Assembly: GCA_903642215.1 (NCBI GenBank)
Contig: CAHJWG010000015.1
Location: 1 to 37,353 of the forward strand
Reading direction: 5' to 3'
Origin: Sphingobacteriaceae bacterium
Lineage (GTDB): Bacteria; Bacteroidota; Bacteroidia; Sphingobacteriales; Sphingobacteriaceae
Length of the DNA stretch: 37,353 bases
Made by a program: the position numbers and the translations under genes. The notes under the pieces were generated by a model. That model searched no databases and was not told the origin of the DNA. It was given only the letters and a program-made list of their open reading frames with translations. Below are positions 26,602-34,963 of the stretch, piece by piece (position 1 is the stretch's first letter; the number at the start of each line of letters is the position of its first letter).

Positions 26602-27183
26602 TTACAGCTTGACGTAGATAAGTTTTGCGGTGTTGACGGTTTTGGCCTCATCGGGTTCGGTGGGTGTAAACCAGGCGTTAAAGGCGATGATGTCGGTTTG
26701 TTGCAGCAGCTGGTTCATCACCCCGGCGGCATCGGCAGCAGAAGCGTAAGATTTTTGGTAGATGAACGTGCGGGTGATGCGTTTTTTAACAAACACCCGG
26801 CCTGCGATCAGCGTGTCCTTGCTGCTGTGCAGCACGATGTTGTTCAGGTTATCATCCACCCAGTTGGTTGCGTTTACGCCGTATTTGGTCAAAGAATGGT
26901 AATCGTAGGCGGCGAGCTGTGTCCCGGTAAAATCTTCTTTTAAGTGTACCGCCCAGGAGCCGCCCAGTTTGGCCGAATCCAAAATCAGCGTAACGTCTTC
27001 GTTGTAAAACATGTTCAGTACGTTCGCAGCAGTAGATACCTTTACCACCTGGTCAGTGGTGCGGATGTTTAAGGCGGCGTAGTTTTCGCCAACCGGTACT
27101 GAAGCGGACGAACCCTGGTTTTTGTCTTTTTTACAGCTGGCAAGGGTTACCAGGGTTAGGGCGAAGAGTAATACTTTTTTCAT
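26602..27183 (-). CDS. Putative lipoprotein of unknown function
   Basis: 193 residues from the ATG at 27183; a longer frame (to 27258) only adds a stretch with no signal-peptide logic. MKKVLLFALTLVTLASCKKDKNQ is a clear lipoprotein signal with lipobox LASC, so the mature protein is probably surface- or periplasm-anchored. The mature part has a mixed alpha/beta look with no motif I recognise. Its base composition is richer in G+C than neighbouring accessory genes. Transcribed alone, converging on gap. Confidence 0.75.
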   Translation of the reverse strand: MKKVLLFALTLVTLASCKKDKNQGSSASVPVGENYAALNIRTTDQVVKVSTAANVLNMFYNEDVTLILDSAKLGGSWAVHLKEDFTGTQLAAYDYHSLTKYGVNATNWVDDNLNNIVLHSSKDTLIAGRVFVKKRITRTFIYQKSYASAADAAGVMNQLLQQTDIIAFNAWFTPTEPDEAKTVNTAKLIYVKL

Positions 27184-27388
27184 GATAAGTTTTTTTAATT
27201 TTTGATTGATTCCGCAGAGAGATAGCCAATAAAAATGCCAGCAAGCAAGGAGCAGCAAATCAAAAGCCGGCGGTGCTGTTTTTAGCAGGCAAAAAACAAG
27301 TAAGAAAAAAAGCGGTTATTTCGCAGGAAGAAAAGGCCGGCAAAAGCAGCGATAAAAGATTAAGGCTGCCGGCAATAAAGCAAAAGTG

Positions 27389-27823
27389 ATGATCAAATTT
27401 GTTTCCGCAGAAGAAATACTGCCCGTCCGCAACCAGGTGCTGCGCAACGGAAAATTATCCCTAAACGAATGCCGCTTCCCGTCTGACGGAAAGCCAAACG
27501 CTTTCCATCTGGGGAATTTTGAGGAAGATATTCTCGTTTCTATCGGCTCATTCCATCCCCAAAACGTGGAAAATTACGCCGGCTTAGGCTATCAACTGCG
27601 CGGAATGGCTACGCTTCCGGGTTTTCAGGGAAAAGGAAAGGGCAACCAGCTGCTCAATTTCGCTATTGTTTACCTGCGCGGGCAGCAGGCAAATTATTTA
27701 TGGTGCAACGCCCGGAAAGTTGCCGTTAACTTTTATAAAAGCATTGGTTTTGAAATTATTTCTGATGAGTTTGATGTTCCCGGAATCGGCCAGCATTATG
27801 TAATGTATCTCAAAACCCATTGA
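27389..27823 (+). CDS. GNAT family N-acetyltransferase
   Basis: 144 residues from the ATG at 27389; a GTG directly before it could also serve. The acetyl-CoA pyrophosphate loop is seen in LRGMATLPGFQGKGKGNQLL (Q-G-K-G-K-G, about residues 70-90), and NARKVAVNFYKSIGFEIISDEF is the conserved C-terminal helix and strand. The substrate is unknown. It stands alone between a lipoprotein gene on the other strand and pgk. Confidence 0.85.
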   Translation: MIKFVSAEEILPVRNQVLRNGKLSLNECRFPSDGKPNAFHLGNFEEDILVSIGSFHPQNVENYAGLGYQLRGMATLPGFQGKGKGNQLLNFAIVYLRGQQANYLWCNARKVAVNFYKSIGFEIISDEFDVPGIGQHYVMYLKTH

Positions 27824-27915
27824 GCAGCAGCAATTTTTAGGTGATAAAAACAGCATCCGCAAAAAGGCGTTTGTTAAAATGTGATCCCAAAAGAAGCGAT
27901 CAGCAGCAATTTTTG

Positions 27916-27923
27916 TACATTTC
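27916..27923 (+). promoter_or_regulatory. Probable -7 box for pgk
   Basis: TACATTTC, one mismatch from TAnnTTTG, directly preceded by TTTTTG and 18 bases before the pgk ATG at 27942. This arrangement is common in front of Bacteroidota housekeeping genes. Confidence 0.45.
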
Positions 27924-27941
27924 CGACTTTAAAATATCCAT

Positions 27942-29132
27942 ATGAAAACAATTGACCAAGCCAGTTTTGCCGGCAAAAAAGTTTTAATCCGTGTAGATTT
28001 TAACGTTCCGCTGGATGAAAACTTTAAAATTACAGATGATAACCGCATCACGGCTGCCTTGCCAACCATCAAAAAGATTTTGAAAGATGGCGGGGCCATA
28101 ATTTTAATGTCGCATTTGGGCCGGCCAAAGGACGGGCCGACGGATAAATATTCGTTAAAACATGTTGTTCCGCATCTGTCGGATTTATTAGGCCAGCAAG
28201 TAGAATTTGCAAATGATTGTATCGGGGAGGAAGCTATCAACAAAGCAAAAGAACTGGCAAGCGGCGAAGTTTTATTGCTGGAAAACCTGCGTTTTTATAA
28301 AGAAGAAGAGAAAGGAGATGTAGAATTTGCCAAAAAACTGGCCGCATTGGGCAACATATATGTAAACGATGCCTTTGGTACGGCGCATCGCGCACACGCT
28401 TCCACGGCAATTATTGCGCAGTTTTTCCCGGATGCCAAATACTTCGGTTACTTAATGGCTTCGGAACTTGAAAACGCAGAAAAAGTGCTGAACAATCCAA
28501 CGAGGCCGTTTACGGCAATCATGGGCGGTTCTAAAGTTTCCGACAAAATTAAACTGATTGAGCGTTTGCTTGATAAAGTGGATAACCTGATTATCGGCGG
28601 CGGCATGGCTTACACTTTTGCCAAGGCAGACGGCGGCAATATTGGTACTTCTTTGGTGGAAACGGATAAATTGGATTTAGCTACCAGTTTACAGCAAAAG
28701 GCTAAAGATAAAGGTATTAAGCTTTTTTTACCGGTTGATAACGTGGTAGCGGATGCTTTTAAAAATGAAGCTGAAACCAAAATTGCTAAAACCGGCCAGA
28801 TTGAAGATAACTGGATGGGATTGGATGTCGGCCCGGATTCGGTAGAAGCATTTTCTAAAGTGATAGAGGAATCAAAAACTATTTTGTGGAATGGCCCGAT
28901 GGGTGTTTTTGAAATGGATAATTTTGAAAAAGGAACCAAATCCGTTGCCGAAGCGATTGTAAAAGCAACAGAAAACGGTGCTTTCTCCTTGATTGGCGGT
29001 GGTGATTCTGCAGCAGCAATTTCTAAATTTAATTTAACTTCACAGGTAAGTTACGTTTCTACCGGCGGCGGCGCGCTGCTAGAATATATGGAAGGCAAGG
29101 AGTTGCCGGGCGTAAAAGCGATAAATGATTGA
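27942..29132 (+). CDS. pgk: Phosphoglycerate kinase
   Basis: A 396-residue glycolytic enzyme of normal length; makes ATP and 3-phosphoglycerate from 1,3-bisphosphoglycerate. RVDFNVPLD at the N-terminus, [29 protein letters not shown], and the C-terminal nucleotide-binding loops [16 protein letters not shown] and [13 protein letters not shown] are all intact. ATG start. Its last 24 codons and the following 22 bases are repeated almost exactly after the next gene (30899-30994), so the nuclease gene separates pgk from what looks like its original terminator at 31006. Confidence 0.97.
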   Translation: MKTIDQASFAGKKVLIRVDFNVPLDENFKITDDNRITAALPTIKKILKDGGAIILMSHLGRPKDGPTDKYSLKHVVPHLSDLLGQQVEFANDCIGEEAINKAKELASGEVLLLENLRFYKEEEKGDVEFAKKLAALGNIYVNDAFGTAHRAHASTAIIAQFFPDAKYFGYLMASELENAEKVLNNPTRPFTAIMGGSKVSDKIKLIERLLDKVDNLIIGGGMAYTFAKADGGNIGTSLVETDKLDLATSLQQKAKDKGIKLFLPVDNVVADAFKNEAETKIAKTGQIEDNWMGLDVGPDSVEAFSKVIEESKTILWNGPMGVFEMDNFEKGTKSVAEAIVKATENGAFSLIGGGDSAAAISKFNLTSQVSYVSTGGGALLEYMEGKELPGVKAIND

Positions 29133-29154
29133 TGCTGTTTTTATCGATAAAAAA
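29059..29154 (+). repeat. Left copy of 96-bp direct repeat (pgk 3' end)
   Basis: Matches 30899-30994 with two differences: A/G at 29081 versus 30921 (silent Leu codon) and G/A at 29134 versus 30974. It covers the pgk C-terminal codons, the stop, an ATGCTGTTTTTA motif and the 16-bp palindrome TTTTTATCGATAAAAA (29138-29153). Confidence 0.95.
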
Positions 29155-29192
29155 TTAAAATAAATTTAAAATTAGTTGAATTTAAAGTCAAT

Positions 29193-30896
29193 ATGATACA
29201 GAAGGTTAAGCTTAAAAATTTTAAGAGAATAGAAGATGAGACCTTTGTGTTAACTGATTTTGACTTGTTAGTAGGCGCAAATAATAGTGGAAAAAGCACA
29301 GCACTCCAAGCTTTAGCAATTTGGCAATATTGTGTAGATCAATTTAGTAGGTCTAAAAGAAGTGGCAATAGTGGCATTCAAATAGTTTTACCAAATTTCA
29401 CAGCACTTCCTTTGCCCGAATTTGCACTATTATGGAACAATAAGACTGAAAGGCACTACCCTGAAATCGGAGGACAAAAAAAGCAGGTATTTATTTTAGT
29501 TGAAATTGAAGTTTTTTGGGTTGATTTACAAAATGTAGAGCAATCTTTAAATGTACAATTGCGCTACCAAACGCCACAGTCAGTTTATGCAATTCCTGGG
29601 CGTGGGTGGGCAGACTTTAAAAATTTAGATAAAAAAAATTTTCCTCGTATTGTTTATGTTCCGCCATTTTCTGGTTTAGAACCAACTGAAATCTGGTACG
29701 ATGATGCAAACGTCCGTAAAAATGTAGGAAAGGCTCAACCAGGTTCTGTCTTAAGAAATTTGTTATATCGAGTAGTAGATAAACCCAATGTTTTACTTAA
29801 AGATAATGAGGATTGGAAGGAGATTGTAGCTAAAGTTAAAGATTGGTTTGGTGTTCAACTTAATCCTCCAATATATGAAAAAGGTGAAAGTATTTATATA
29901 GAATTAAGCTATAAATCAAACAATAAAGATTTTGATATAATTTCAGGTGGAAGTGGATTCCATCAGATACTTACTTTATTAGCCTTTTTTTACGGTTATC
30001 CTGGAATAACAACTATTTTATTTGATGAACCAGATGCACACCTACACGTGAATCTTCAAAAAAAGATTTTAAGTTATTTTAAGCAACAAAAGAAAATGCA
30101 ATTTCTTATTGCTACTCATGCAGAAGAATTTATAAGAGGTGTAGAAGTTACTTCTATAATTTCAATATTATCTGGTCAACCTAAAAGAATAAATGCAACT
30201 GAGCCAGTTGTAAAAGCAATGAGCGAAGTTGATAATATGGTAGTGATTAAAACAAAACAATCACCTTATATTCTCTATGTTGAAGGAGAAGATGATGAAA
30301 GAATACTATCTGCTTGGGCAAATACCTTAAACAAAACTGATTGCTTAAATAAATTTCATATCTTTTTTCTCGGTGGCCCCACAAAGGATGATATGAAAAA
30401 GCGATCCGATTCACACTTTGAAGCACTTAAACAAATCAATAGTAATGTTAAACGTGTAGTTTTATTTGACTATGATTCTGATTCAGGATATCATCCACCA
30501 AAAGATAATTTAGTTATGCGAGAATGGAAGAGAAAAAATATCGAAAACTATTTGTTAATTCCTGAAGCTTGGAATAAAGCCGTTTTTGATACTTTGAACG
30601 TTAGCAGTAATGATTTATTTAATAAGCCTTACGAAGATATTATAGATAACTTCTTTGAAGAACAAGGACTGAATTTACCAAAAGGATTTACTTGGATAAA
30701 TTTGAAAGCTAATGTTTTTCAGGTAGTAGATGGAAAAAAAATATTGTTTGAAAATTCGGAATCCTTATTTCAAAGATTAAAAAATATAAACGATCTTAAA
30801 ATTAATCGTGAGAAAGTTGCTATTAACATGAGTGTTGAGATGATACATGAAGATGTAGTAAACTTTTTTTATCATTTGTCAACTATTACTGGTTAA
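29193..30896 (+). CDS. OLD-like AAA ATPase with C-terminal TOPRIM nuclease domain
   Basis: 567 residues. The ABC/SMC-type ATPase has Walker [10 protein letters not shown] (28-36), a signature-like [15 protein letters not shown], Walker [14 protein letters not shown] (about 272-284) and an H-loop in [16 protein letters not shown] domain follows: [11 protein letters not shown] (about 362-372) gives the catalytic Glu, and [11 protein letters not shown] (about 421-431) gives the DxD. OLD-family proteins are metal-dependent nucleases, several of which act in anti-phage defence (phage P2 Old, Gabija GajA; a related ATPase in PARIS). No UvrD-like GajB, reverse transcriptase or other partner is adjacent, so it would act alone. 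Low G+C and flanking pgk repeats point to acquisition. ATG start 61 bp after pgk. Confidence 0.85.
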   Translation: MIQKVKLKNFKRIEDETFVLTDFDLLVGANNSGKSTALQALAIWQYCVDQFSRSKRSGNSGIQIVLPNFTALPLPEFALLWNNKTERHYPEIGGQKKQVFILVEIEVFWVDLQNVEQSLNVQLRYQTPQSVYAIPGRGWADFKNLDKKNFPRIVYVPPFSGLEPTEIWYDDANVRKNVGKAQPGSVLRNLLYRVVDKPNVLLKDNEDWKEIVAKVKDWFGVQLNPPIYEKGESIYIELSYKSNNKDFDIISGGSGFHQILTLLAFFYGYPGITTILFDEPDAHLHVNLQKKILSYFKQQKKMQFLIATHAEEFIRGVEVTSIISILSGQPKRINATEPVVKAMSEVDNMVVIKTKQSPYILYVEGEDDERILSAWANTLNKTDCLNKFHIFFLGGPTKDDMKKRSDSHFEALKQINSNVKRVVLFDYDSDSGYHPPKDNLVMREWKRKNIENYLLIPEAWNKAVFDTLNVSSNDLFNKPYEDIIDNFFEEQGLNLPKGFTWINLKANVFQVVDGKKILFENSESLFQRLKNINDLKINREKVAINMSVEMIHEDVVNFFYHLSTITG

Positions 30897-30898
30897 TG

Positions 30899-30994
30899 CT
30901 ACCGGCGGCGGCGCGCTGCTGGAATATATGGAAGGCAAGGAGTTGCCGGGCGTAAAAGCGATAAATGATTGATACTGTTTTTATCGATAAAAAA
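30899..30994 (+). repeat. Right copy of 96-bp direct repeat (pgk 3' end)
   Basis: Begins two bases after the nuclease stop codon and still encodes the pgk C-terminus ([12 protein letters not shown] to the stop), but without the rest of the gene. It ends in the same TTTTTATCGATAAAAA palindrome. What follows (31006 onward) looks like the original terminator of pgk. Confidence 0.95.
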
Positions 30995-31005
30995 AATGAA
31001 TAAGG

Positions 31006-31034
31006 AAAGCCTTTGCCGATTTGGTGAAGGCTTT
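31006..31034. terminator. Hairpin terminator between pgk region and the MNT-HEPN pair
   Basis: Eight-base stem AAAGCCTT/AAGGCTTT with a 13-base loop. The minus-strand reading is followed, ten bases later, by a run of eight T; the plus strand ends in a short T run inside the stem. It sits between convergent transcription units. Confidence 0.6.
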
Positions 31035-31045
31035 TGCTTGAAAAA

Positions 31046-31429
31046 CTACTTCATTTTTATTAGTAATTCTGTCATCACTTTATAATACTGCGGTAATAAA
31101 AGGAATAATTCATTCGCCAAAACCTAATTATAAGTATGAACGGAAACATTGCGTTTTAAAATAATGGCAGACCAGATTTACTCATCGTTGATTATGTTTT
31201 CTGCGTAAGCAGGTGCAAAAACTGATCTTGGACTGTTTAAATCCATTAAACCACGTTTTTCTAAAAAACGTTTAAGTGTTTTCCAGGAAAGATCAAAGCA
31301 ATATTCAAAACGCTGGATGGCTCCATCTCTTTCTAATTCTGACGGTTGTGAAAGCAACGCAACTTTAAATGTTGATAACGCTTGTTCAAAAGTTGCAAGT
31401 TTTTCTTCAAAATAGTCGTTCACAGCCAT
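31046..31429 (-). pseudogene. HEPN toxin (HepT/HI0074-like) with two in-frame stops
   Basis: The open frame from the ATG at 31429 ends early at TAA (31178-31180) after 83 residues (FEEKLATFEQAL, RFEYCFDLSWKTLKRFLEKRG, SPRSVFAPAYAENII). Reading on in the same frame gives 17 more family-like residues including R-N-V-S-V-H-T-Y, the R-x4-H-x-Y active motif of HEPN toxins, then a TAG at 31124-31126, then 25 further residues (VLANELFLLLPQYYKVM) to a TAG at 31046. The full 128-codon frame is the normal length of this family (NTase substrate-binding/HEPN). Each internal stop is one substitution from a sense codon. The toxin's ribonuclease centre is therefore probably not made. It overlaps the MNT gene by 10 bp. 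Confidence 0.8.
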
Positions 31430-31746
31430 TCTATATTTTTAAAAGCAATTGTTTTAAAACGGTCATCTGCTTCATTAAAGTTAACCAAATCTATTTTATA
31501 TAGCATTGGTAAATTCTCTATTGCTTCATTAATATCCGCTAATTGCTGCAGATGTATCGGCTCATTTCCAATTAAGCCGATGTCAATATCAGCCCGTTTT
31601 AATTCTGCTAAATTTGCCTGAGAACCAAAAATAAAAGCGCGATAGTTTAAGCCGGAAAGGTTTTTTTCCAATATTTCTCTTAACCATAATATAATTTGTT
31701 CTCTTCTTTGCATCAGAACAAATATATTTAAATGCTGCTTATACAT
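31420..31746 (-). CDS. MNT-type nucleotidyltransferase antitoxin (MntA-like)
   Basis: 108 residues from the ATG at 31746, or 97 from the ATG at 31713. The minimal nucleotidyltransferase signature G-S-x10-D-x-D is exact in FGSQANLAELKRADIDIGL, with a further acidic strand YKIDLVNF. MntA proteins neutralise the partner HEPN RNase by transferring AMP to the tyrosine of its R-x4-H-x-Y motif. Here the antitoxin frame is intact while the toxin frame is broken. A TATATTTG box at 31719-31726 lies within the longer reading and favours the shorter start. Confidence 0.85.
   Translation of the reverse strand: MYKQHLNIFVLMQRREQIILWLREILEKNLSGLNYRAFIFGSQANLAELKRADIDIGLIGNEPIHLQQLADINEAIENLPMLYKIDLVNFNEADDRFKTIAFKNIEWL
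31719..31726 (-). promoter_or_regulatory. -7 box for the mntA-hepT pair
   Basis: TATATTTG on the minus strand fits TAnnTTTG, with a TTTG 21 bases upstream as -33 element. It is only five bases before the ATG at 31713, so the transcript would be nearly leaderless. Confidence 0.45.
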
Positions 31747-31761
31747 TCAAATTGATTTATA

Positions 31762-33624
31762 ATGAAAAAAATCATTCCCATACTTCTTTTATGCCTATTT
31801 TTTATGCAGGTATCGGCGCAGCCAAACCAAAATACGGATGCGGCGTATGTGAAGGCGAACTATCAGAAATACGAATACCAAATCCCGATGCGCGACGGCA
31901 AAAAGCTGTTTACTTCGGTTTATGTGCCGAAAGATCAGTCAAAAAAGTATCCGTTTATGATGGATCGCACTTGTTACAGCGTTGCGCCTTACGGTGTTGA
32001 TTTGTACAAAGGAAGTTTAGGCCCGTCGCCTTCGTTTTTGCACGACGGTTACATTTTCGTTTATCAGGATGTGCGCGGAAGATGGATGAGCGAAGGGATT
32101 TATGAGGAAATGACACCCGAAAAAGACGTTCATCCCACCAAAAACGACACCGATGAAGGCACCGATACTTACGATACGATTGATTGGCTGCTTAAAAACG
32201 TGCCCAATAATAATGGAAAAGTTGGCGTTTGGGGGATTTCTTATCCTGGATTTTATACCACAACCGCTTTATTGAGCCGGCATCCGGCGTTGGTTGCCGC
32301 TTCTCCGCAGGCACCAATTGCAGATTTATGGCGGGATGACGGCTGGCACAACGGTGCTTTTATGCTGGTAGCCAATTTCGGTTTTTATCCGGGTTTTACC
32401 AACCGGCAGGACGATAAACCAACGCAAAGGCGAGGCGCACGTTTTGATGCCGGAACAGAAGATGGCTACGATTTTTTTATGAAAATGGCTACGATGAAAA
32501 ACACAAACGACATGTATTATAAAGATACGATCCGTTTGTGGAACGAAATGCTGGATCATCCGGATTACGACCAGCATTGGAAAGACCGCAACGTGCTTAC
32601 ACATTTAACCAACATCAAAACTGCCACATTGGTAACCGGCGGCTGGTACGATGCCGAAGATTTATACGGTGCCATCAACACGTATAAAACTTTGGCGAAA
32701 AACAACCCTGCAACGCCGGTTTATTTTGCGATGGGGCCGTGGGTACATGGCGGCTGGGCGAGGGGAAACGGCGATCATTTAGGTGATGTTGGTTTTGGCG
32801 GGCCGACTGCCCCTTTTTATCGGGAAAATATTGAGTTTAAGTTTTTTAGTCACTATTTGAAAGGAACGGATTTGGATTTGCCGCCGGTTTCTGTTTTTGA
32901 AACAGGCGCAAACCAATGGAAAAACTACAAAACCTGGCCGCCGAAAGAAGCGCAGGAAAAGAATTTATATTTCCTCCCCAACGGGAAACTTTCTTTTGAT
33001 GCGCCGAAAACCAATGCTTCTTTTAACAGCTATATTTCTGATCCGAACAAACCGGTGCCTTTTATCAACGGCAATTCAATGGATATGGACCGGGAATACA
33101 TGACGGCCGATCAGCGATTTGCAGCCGCGCGGCCAGACGTTTTAACTTATCAAACAGAAATTTTAAATCAGGATTTAACGATCACCGGAAATATTTGGGC
33201 TAATTTAAAAGTATCTACCACCGGAACCGATGCAGATTTTGTGGTAAAAGTGATTGATGTTTATCCGGATTCGACCAAAAATACTTCTTTTACCGGGCAA
33301 AATGTGCAGCTTTCGCATTACGAGCAAATGGTTAGGAGCGAAGCGATGCGCGGCAAATACCGAAATAGTATTTCTGAACCCGAGCCTTTTGTGCCGGGCA
33401 AAGTTACGTCCGTTAATTTTGAACTGCAGGATGTGCTGCACACTTTTAAAAAAGGCCATCGGTTGATGGTGCAGGTGCAAAGTACCTGGTTCCCGCTGAT
33501 TGACCGCAACCCGCAGCAGTTTATGAATATAATGAAAGCGAAACCGGAAGATTTTAAAAAAGCAACGCAAAAGGTTTATACTTCCAAAGAAAATCCCAGC
33601 TTTTTAAAGGTTAGGGTGATGTAA
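31762..33624 (+). CDS. Secreted CocE/NonD-family (peptidase S15-like) hydrolase
   Basis: 620 residues with a signal peptide (MKKIIPILLLCLFFMQVSAQ, cleavage after VSA). An alpha/beta-hydrolase domain follows: IPMRDGKKLFTSVYVP at the start, the nucleophile Ser about residue 158 in VWGISYPGFYT, and the likely catalytic His in GPWVHGGWARG. The C-terminal part (about 400-620) is the jelly-roll domain typical of X-Pro dipeptidyl peptidases, cocaine esterase and alpha-amino-acid ester hydrolases/glutaryl-acylases (DADFVVKVIDVYP, GHRLMVQVQSTWFPLIDRNP). It is probably periplasmic and cleaves acyl or peptide bonds; exact substrate unknown. ATG start; single-gene unit divergent from mntA. Confidence 0.92.
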   Translation: MKKIIPILLLCLFFMQVSAQPNQNTDAAYVKANYQKYEYQIPMRDGKKLFTSVYVPKDQSKKYPFMMDRTCYSVAPYGVDLYKGSLGPSPSFLHDGYIFVYQDVRGRWMSEGIYEEMTPEKDVHPTKNDTDEGTDTYDTIDWLLKNVPNNNGKVGVWGISYPGFYTTTALLSRHPALVAASPQAPIADLWRDDGWHNGAFMLVANFGFYPGFTNRQDDKPTQRRGARFDAGTEDGYDFFMKMATMKNTNDMYYKDTIRLWNEMLDHPDYDQHWKDRNVLTHLTNIKTATLVTGGWYDAEDLYGAINTYKTLAKNNPATPVYFAMGPWVHGGWARGNGDHLGDVGFGGPTAPFYRENIEFKFFSHYLKGTDLDLPPVSVFETGANQWKNYKTWPPKEAQEKNLYFLPNGKLSFDAPKTNASFNSYISDPNKPVPFINGNSMDMDREYMTADQRFAAARPDVLTYQTEILNQDLTITGNIWANLKVSTTGTDADFVVKVIDVYPDSTKNTSFTGQNVQLSHYEQMVRSEAMRGKYRNSISEPEPFVPGKVTSVNFELQDVLHTFKKGHRLMVQVQSTWFPLIDRNPQQFMNIMKAKPEDFKKATQKVYTSKENPSFLKVRVM

Positions 33625-33810
33625 GTATAAGCGATTGGAGATTAAAGTATTTATGAACTGTATTTACTAAAATAGCAATTCATTAAATTAAGTTGTTTGA
33701 ACTTTCTTTTATGCAAAGAGGTTAAATATCTAAATTTTGAAAAATATACTTAAATTTTATTAATAGGACGGATTGGAGGAATTATTCAATCGGGCTTTCG
33801 CCCTCCTTTA
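33625..33810. other. AT-rich intergenic DNA with a small hairpin
   Basis: No gene is visible. GGGC-TTTC-GCCC (33792-33803) forms a short hairpin directly before the inverted-repeat element and may belong to it. The rest is featureless AT-rich sequence. Confidence 0.5.
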
Positions 33811-34071
33811 GTTCTTTTTGCTTGATCAAAAAGAACCAAAAAAATCAAGGACAGACGATCGCCTCCGGGCGTCTGTCCAGCCCTGCGCTCCTGAGCGCAG
33901 ACTTTGCACCCGGCTATACAATGTGCATATAAGATTTGTGTTTTTTGATATTGACAAAGAAAGGTCGGCACCAAGCAGATAGCCACCTTGGTGCGTGGGG
34001 CTGAAGACCGCTCGGATGAGGGATCCGAGATTCTTGATTTTTTTGGTTCTTTTTGATCAAGCAAAAAGAAC
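33811..34071. repeat. 261-bp element with perfect 39-bp terminal inverted repeats (MITE-like)
   Basis: Positions 33811-33849 and 34033-34071 are exact inverse complements over 39 bases. Each end is itself a hairpin (GTTCTTTTTG/CAAAAAGAAC around a six-base loop). The interior is GC-richer than the surroundings and holds four more hairpins: GACAGACG/CGTCTGTC, CTGCGCTC/GAGCGCAG, GCACCAAG/CTTGGTGC and CTCGGAT/ATCCGAG. There is no transposase and no clear target duplication. It resembles a non-autonomous repeat that is frequent in Bacteroidota intergenic regions (from memory). Short frames across it are not genes. Confidence 0.88.
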
Positions 34072-34110
34072 GTAAAACCAAATAAAATTTAAACAATTTC
34101 AACTTAAAAT

Positions 34111-34485
34111 ATGATTTTAACTGCGCTGAATGTTATTTTTTGTATCTCGTTTCTTGGGTTCGCCTACGTAAACCTAAATGATGACGATGCCTGGCTTTGG
34201 GTAAGTATTTATATGGCCGTTTGTATTTGCTGCGGGCTTGCTGCATTTAAAAAGTTTTATCCGAATATTTATTTGTTGCTCATTGCTTTTTACCTGGTTT
34301 ATGCGGTTATTATTTTCTTTTCGGAAGATGGTTTGAAAGATTGGATTTTTAAATACAAACGGCCAAGTATTGTAGAAACGATGCAGGCAAATAAACTTTA
34401 CATCGAAAAAGCAAGGGAATTTTTTGGGTTGATGATTATTTCTGCGGCTTTGCTGATTGATTATATTTTTGCCAAATACGGTTAA
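34111..34485 (+). CDS. TMEM220-family membrane protein
   Basis: 124 residues with about four hydrophobic segments. FAYVNLNDDDAWLWVSIYMA near the N-terminus and the C-terminal KAREFFGLMIISAALLI match the conserved ends of the transmembrane-220 family found in bacteria and eukaryotes. Function unknown. ATG start; single-gene unit followed by a hairpin at 34495. Confidence 0.75.
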   Translation: MILTALNVIFCISFLGFAYVNLNDDDAWLWVSIYMAVCICCGLAAFKKFYPNIYLLLIAFYLVYAVIIFFSEDGLKDWIFKYKRPSIVETMQANKLYIEKAREFFGLMIISAALLIDYIFAKYG

Positions 34486-34494
34486 TATTCAATC

Positions 34495-34534
34495 CAATTT
34501 TTAGGTTGATGCTTCTTTTATCGACTAAAAATTG
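34495..34534. terminator. 10-bp inverted repeat after the TMEM220 gene
   Basis: CAATTTTTAG (34495-34504) and CTAAAAATTG (34525-34534) are perfect inverse complements; the 20-base loop contains the ATGCTTCTTTTA motif. It lies ten bases after the stop codon, so a termination role is plausible, although the stem is AT-rich. Confidence 0.45.
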
Positions 34535-34609
34535 GTTTATCGGCAATCAAAAATAAACTTCTTTAAAAATTAACTAATAATTAATTAAGTTTATGGCTTA
34601 ATCGTATTT

Positions 34610-34963
34610 ATGCGTGGCCTGAACAAAGTAACCCTGATTGGCAATTTAGGCAAAGACCCGGAAATGCAGCAGCTTGAAGGGAATATTGCTGTTACAAAGT
34701 TTGCATTGGCAACTACAGAAATATTTAAAGACCAGAAAGGACAATCAACCTCAAAAACAGAATGGCATACAATTGTACTTTGGAGAAACCTGGCCGAACT
34801 GGCGGCAAAATATCTGCATAAAGGAAGCTTGATTTATTTGGAAGGGAAACTAAGGACAAGGCAATTTGAGGACAAGGAAGGTAAAACACGCTACACCACA
34901 GAAATTGTAGCCGAACAATTAATTATGCTGGATAAAAAACCGGATGAAACTGCCAACAACTGA
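34610..34963 (+). CDS. ssb: Single-stranded DNA-binding protein, short form
   Basis: 117 residues forming essentially just the OB fold: MRGLNKVTLIGNLGKDPEMQ, KFALATTE, EWHTIVLWRNLAELAAKYLHKGSLIYLEGKLRTRQFEDKEG. Housekeeping SSBs end in an acidic DDDIPF-type tip that recruits partner proteins; this one ends KKPDETANN and lacks it. It is therefore likely an accessory SSB. Its stop lies 20 bp inside the downstream recombinase gene, so the two are translated together, suggesting an ssDNA-handling step for the recombinase. Confidence 0.93.
   Translation: MRGLNKVTLIGNLGKDPEMQQLEGNIAVTKFALATTEIFKDQKGQSTSKTEWHTIVLWRNLAELAAKYLHKGSLIYLEGKLRTRQFEDKEGKTRYTTEIVAEQLIMLDKKPDETANN

Larger units (their letters stand above)
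29155..30994 (+). mobile_element. Putative 1840-bp insertion behind pgk carrying a nuclease gene
   Basis: The segment between the end of the first 96-bp repeat and the end of the second contains exactly one gene. It is visibly more AT-rich than pgk and the flanking genes. A duplicated gene 3' end flanking foreign DNA is the usual trace of site-specific integration, or of a recombination event that rebuilt the target gene. No integrase or transposase is inside. The mobile nature is inference from the repeats and composition. Confidence 0.55.

Noticed and set aside
27184..27258. Upstream extension of the lipoprotein gene
   Set aside because: The signal peptide and lipobox fit the ATG at 27183 exactly; the extension would bury them.
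29193..30896. Complete Gabija or PARIS system
   Set aside because: No helicase or separate effector gene lies next to it; the neighbours are pgk and an MNT-HEPN pair.
33786..34102. Overlapping minus-strand frames of 92 and 62 codons
   Set aside because: They lie within the inverted-repeat element and read through its hairpins in two frames; no domain and no upstream signals.
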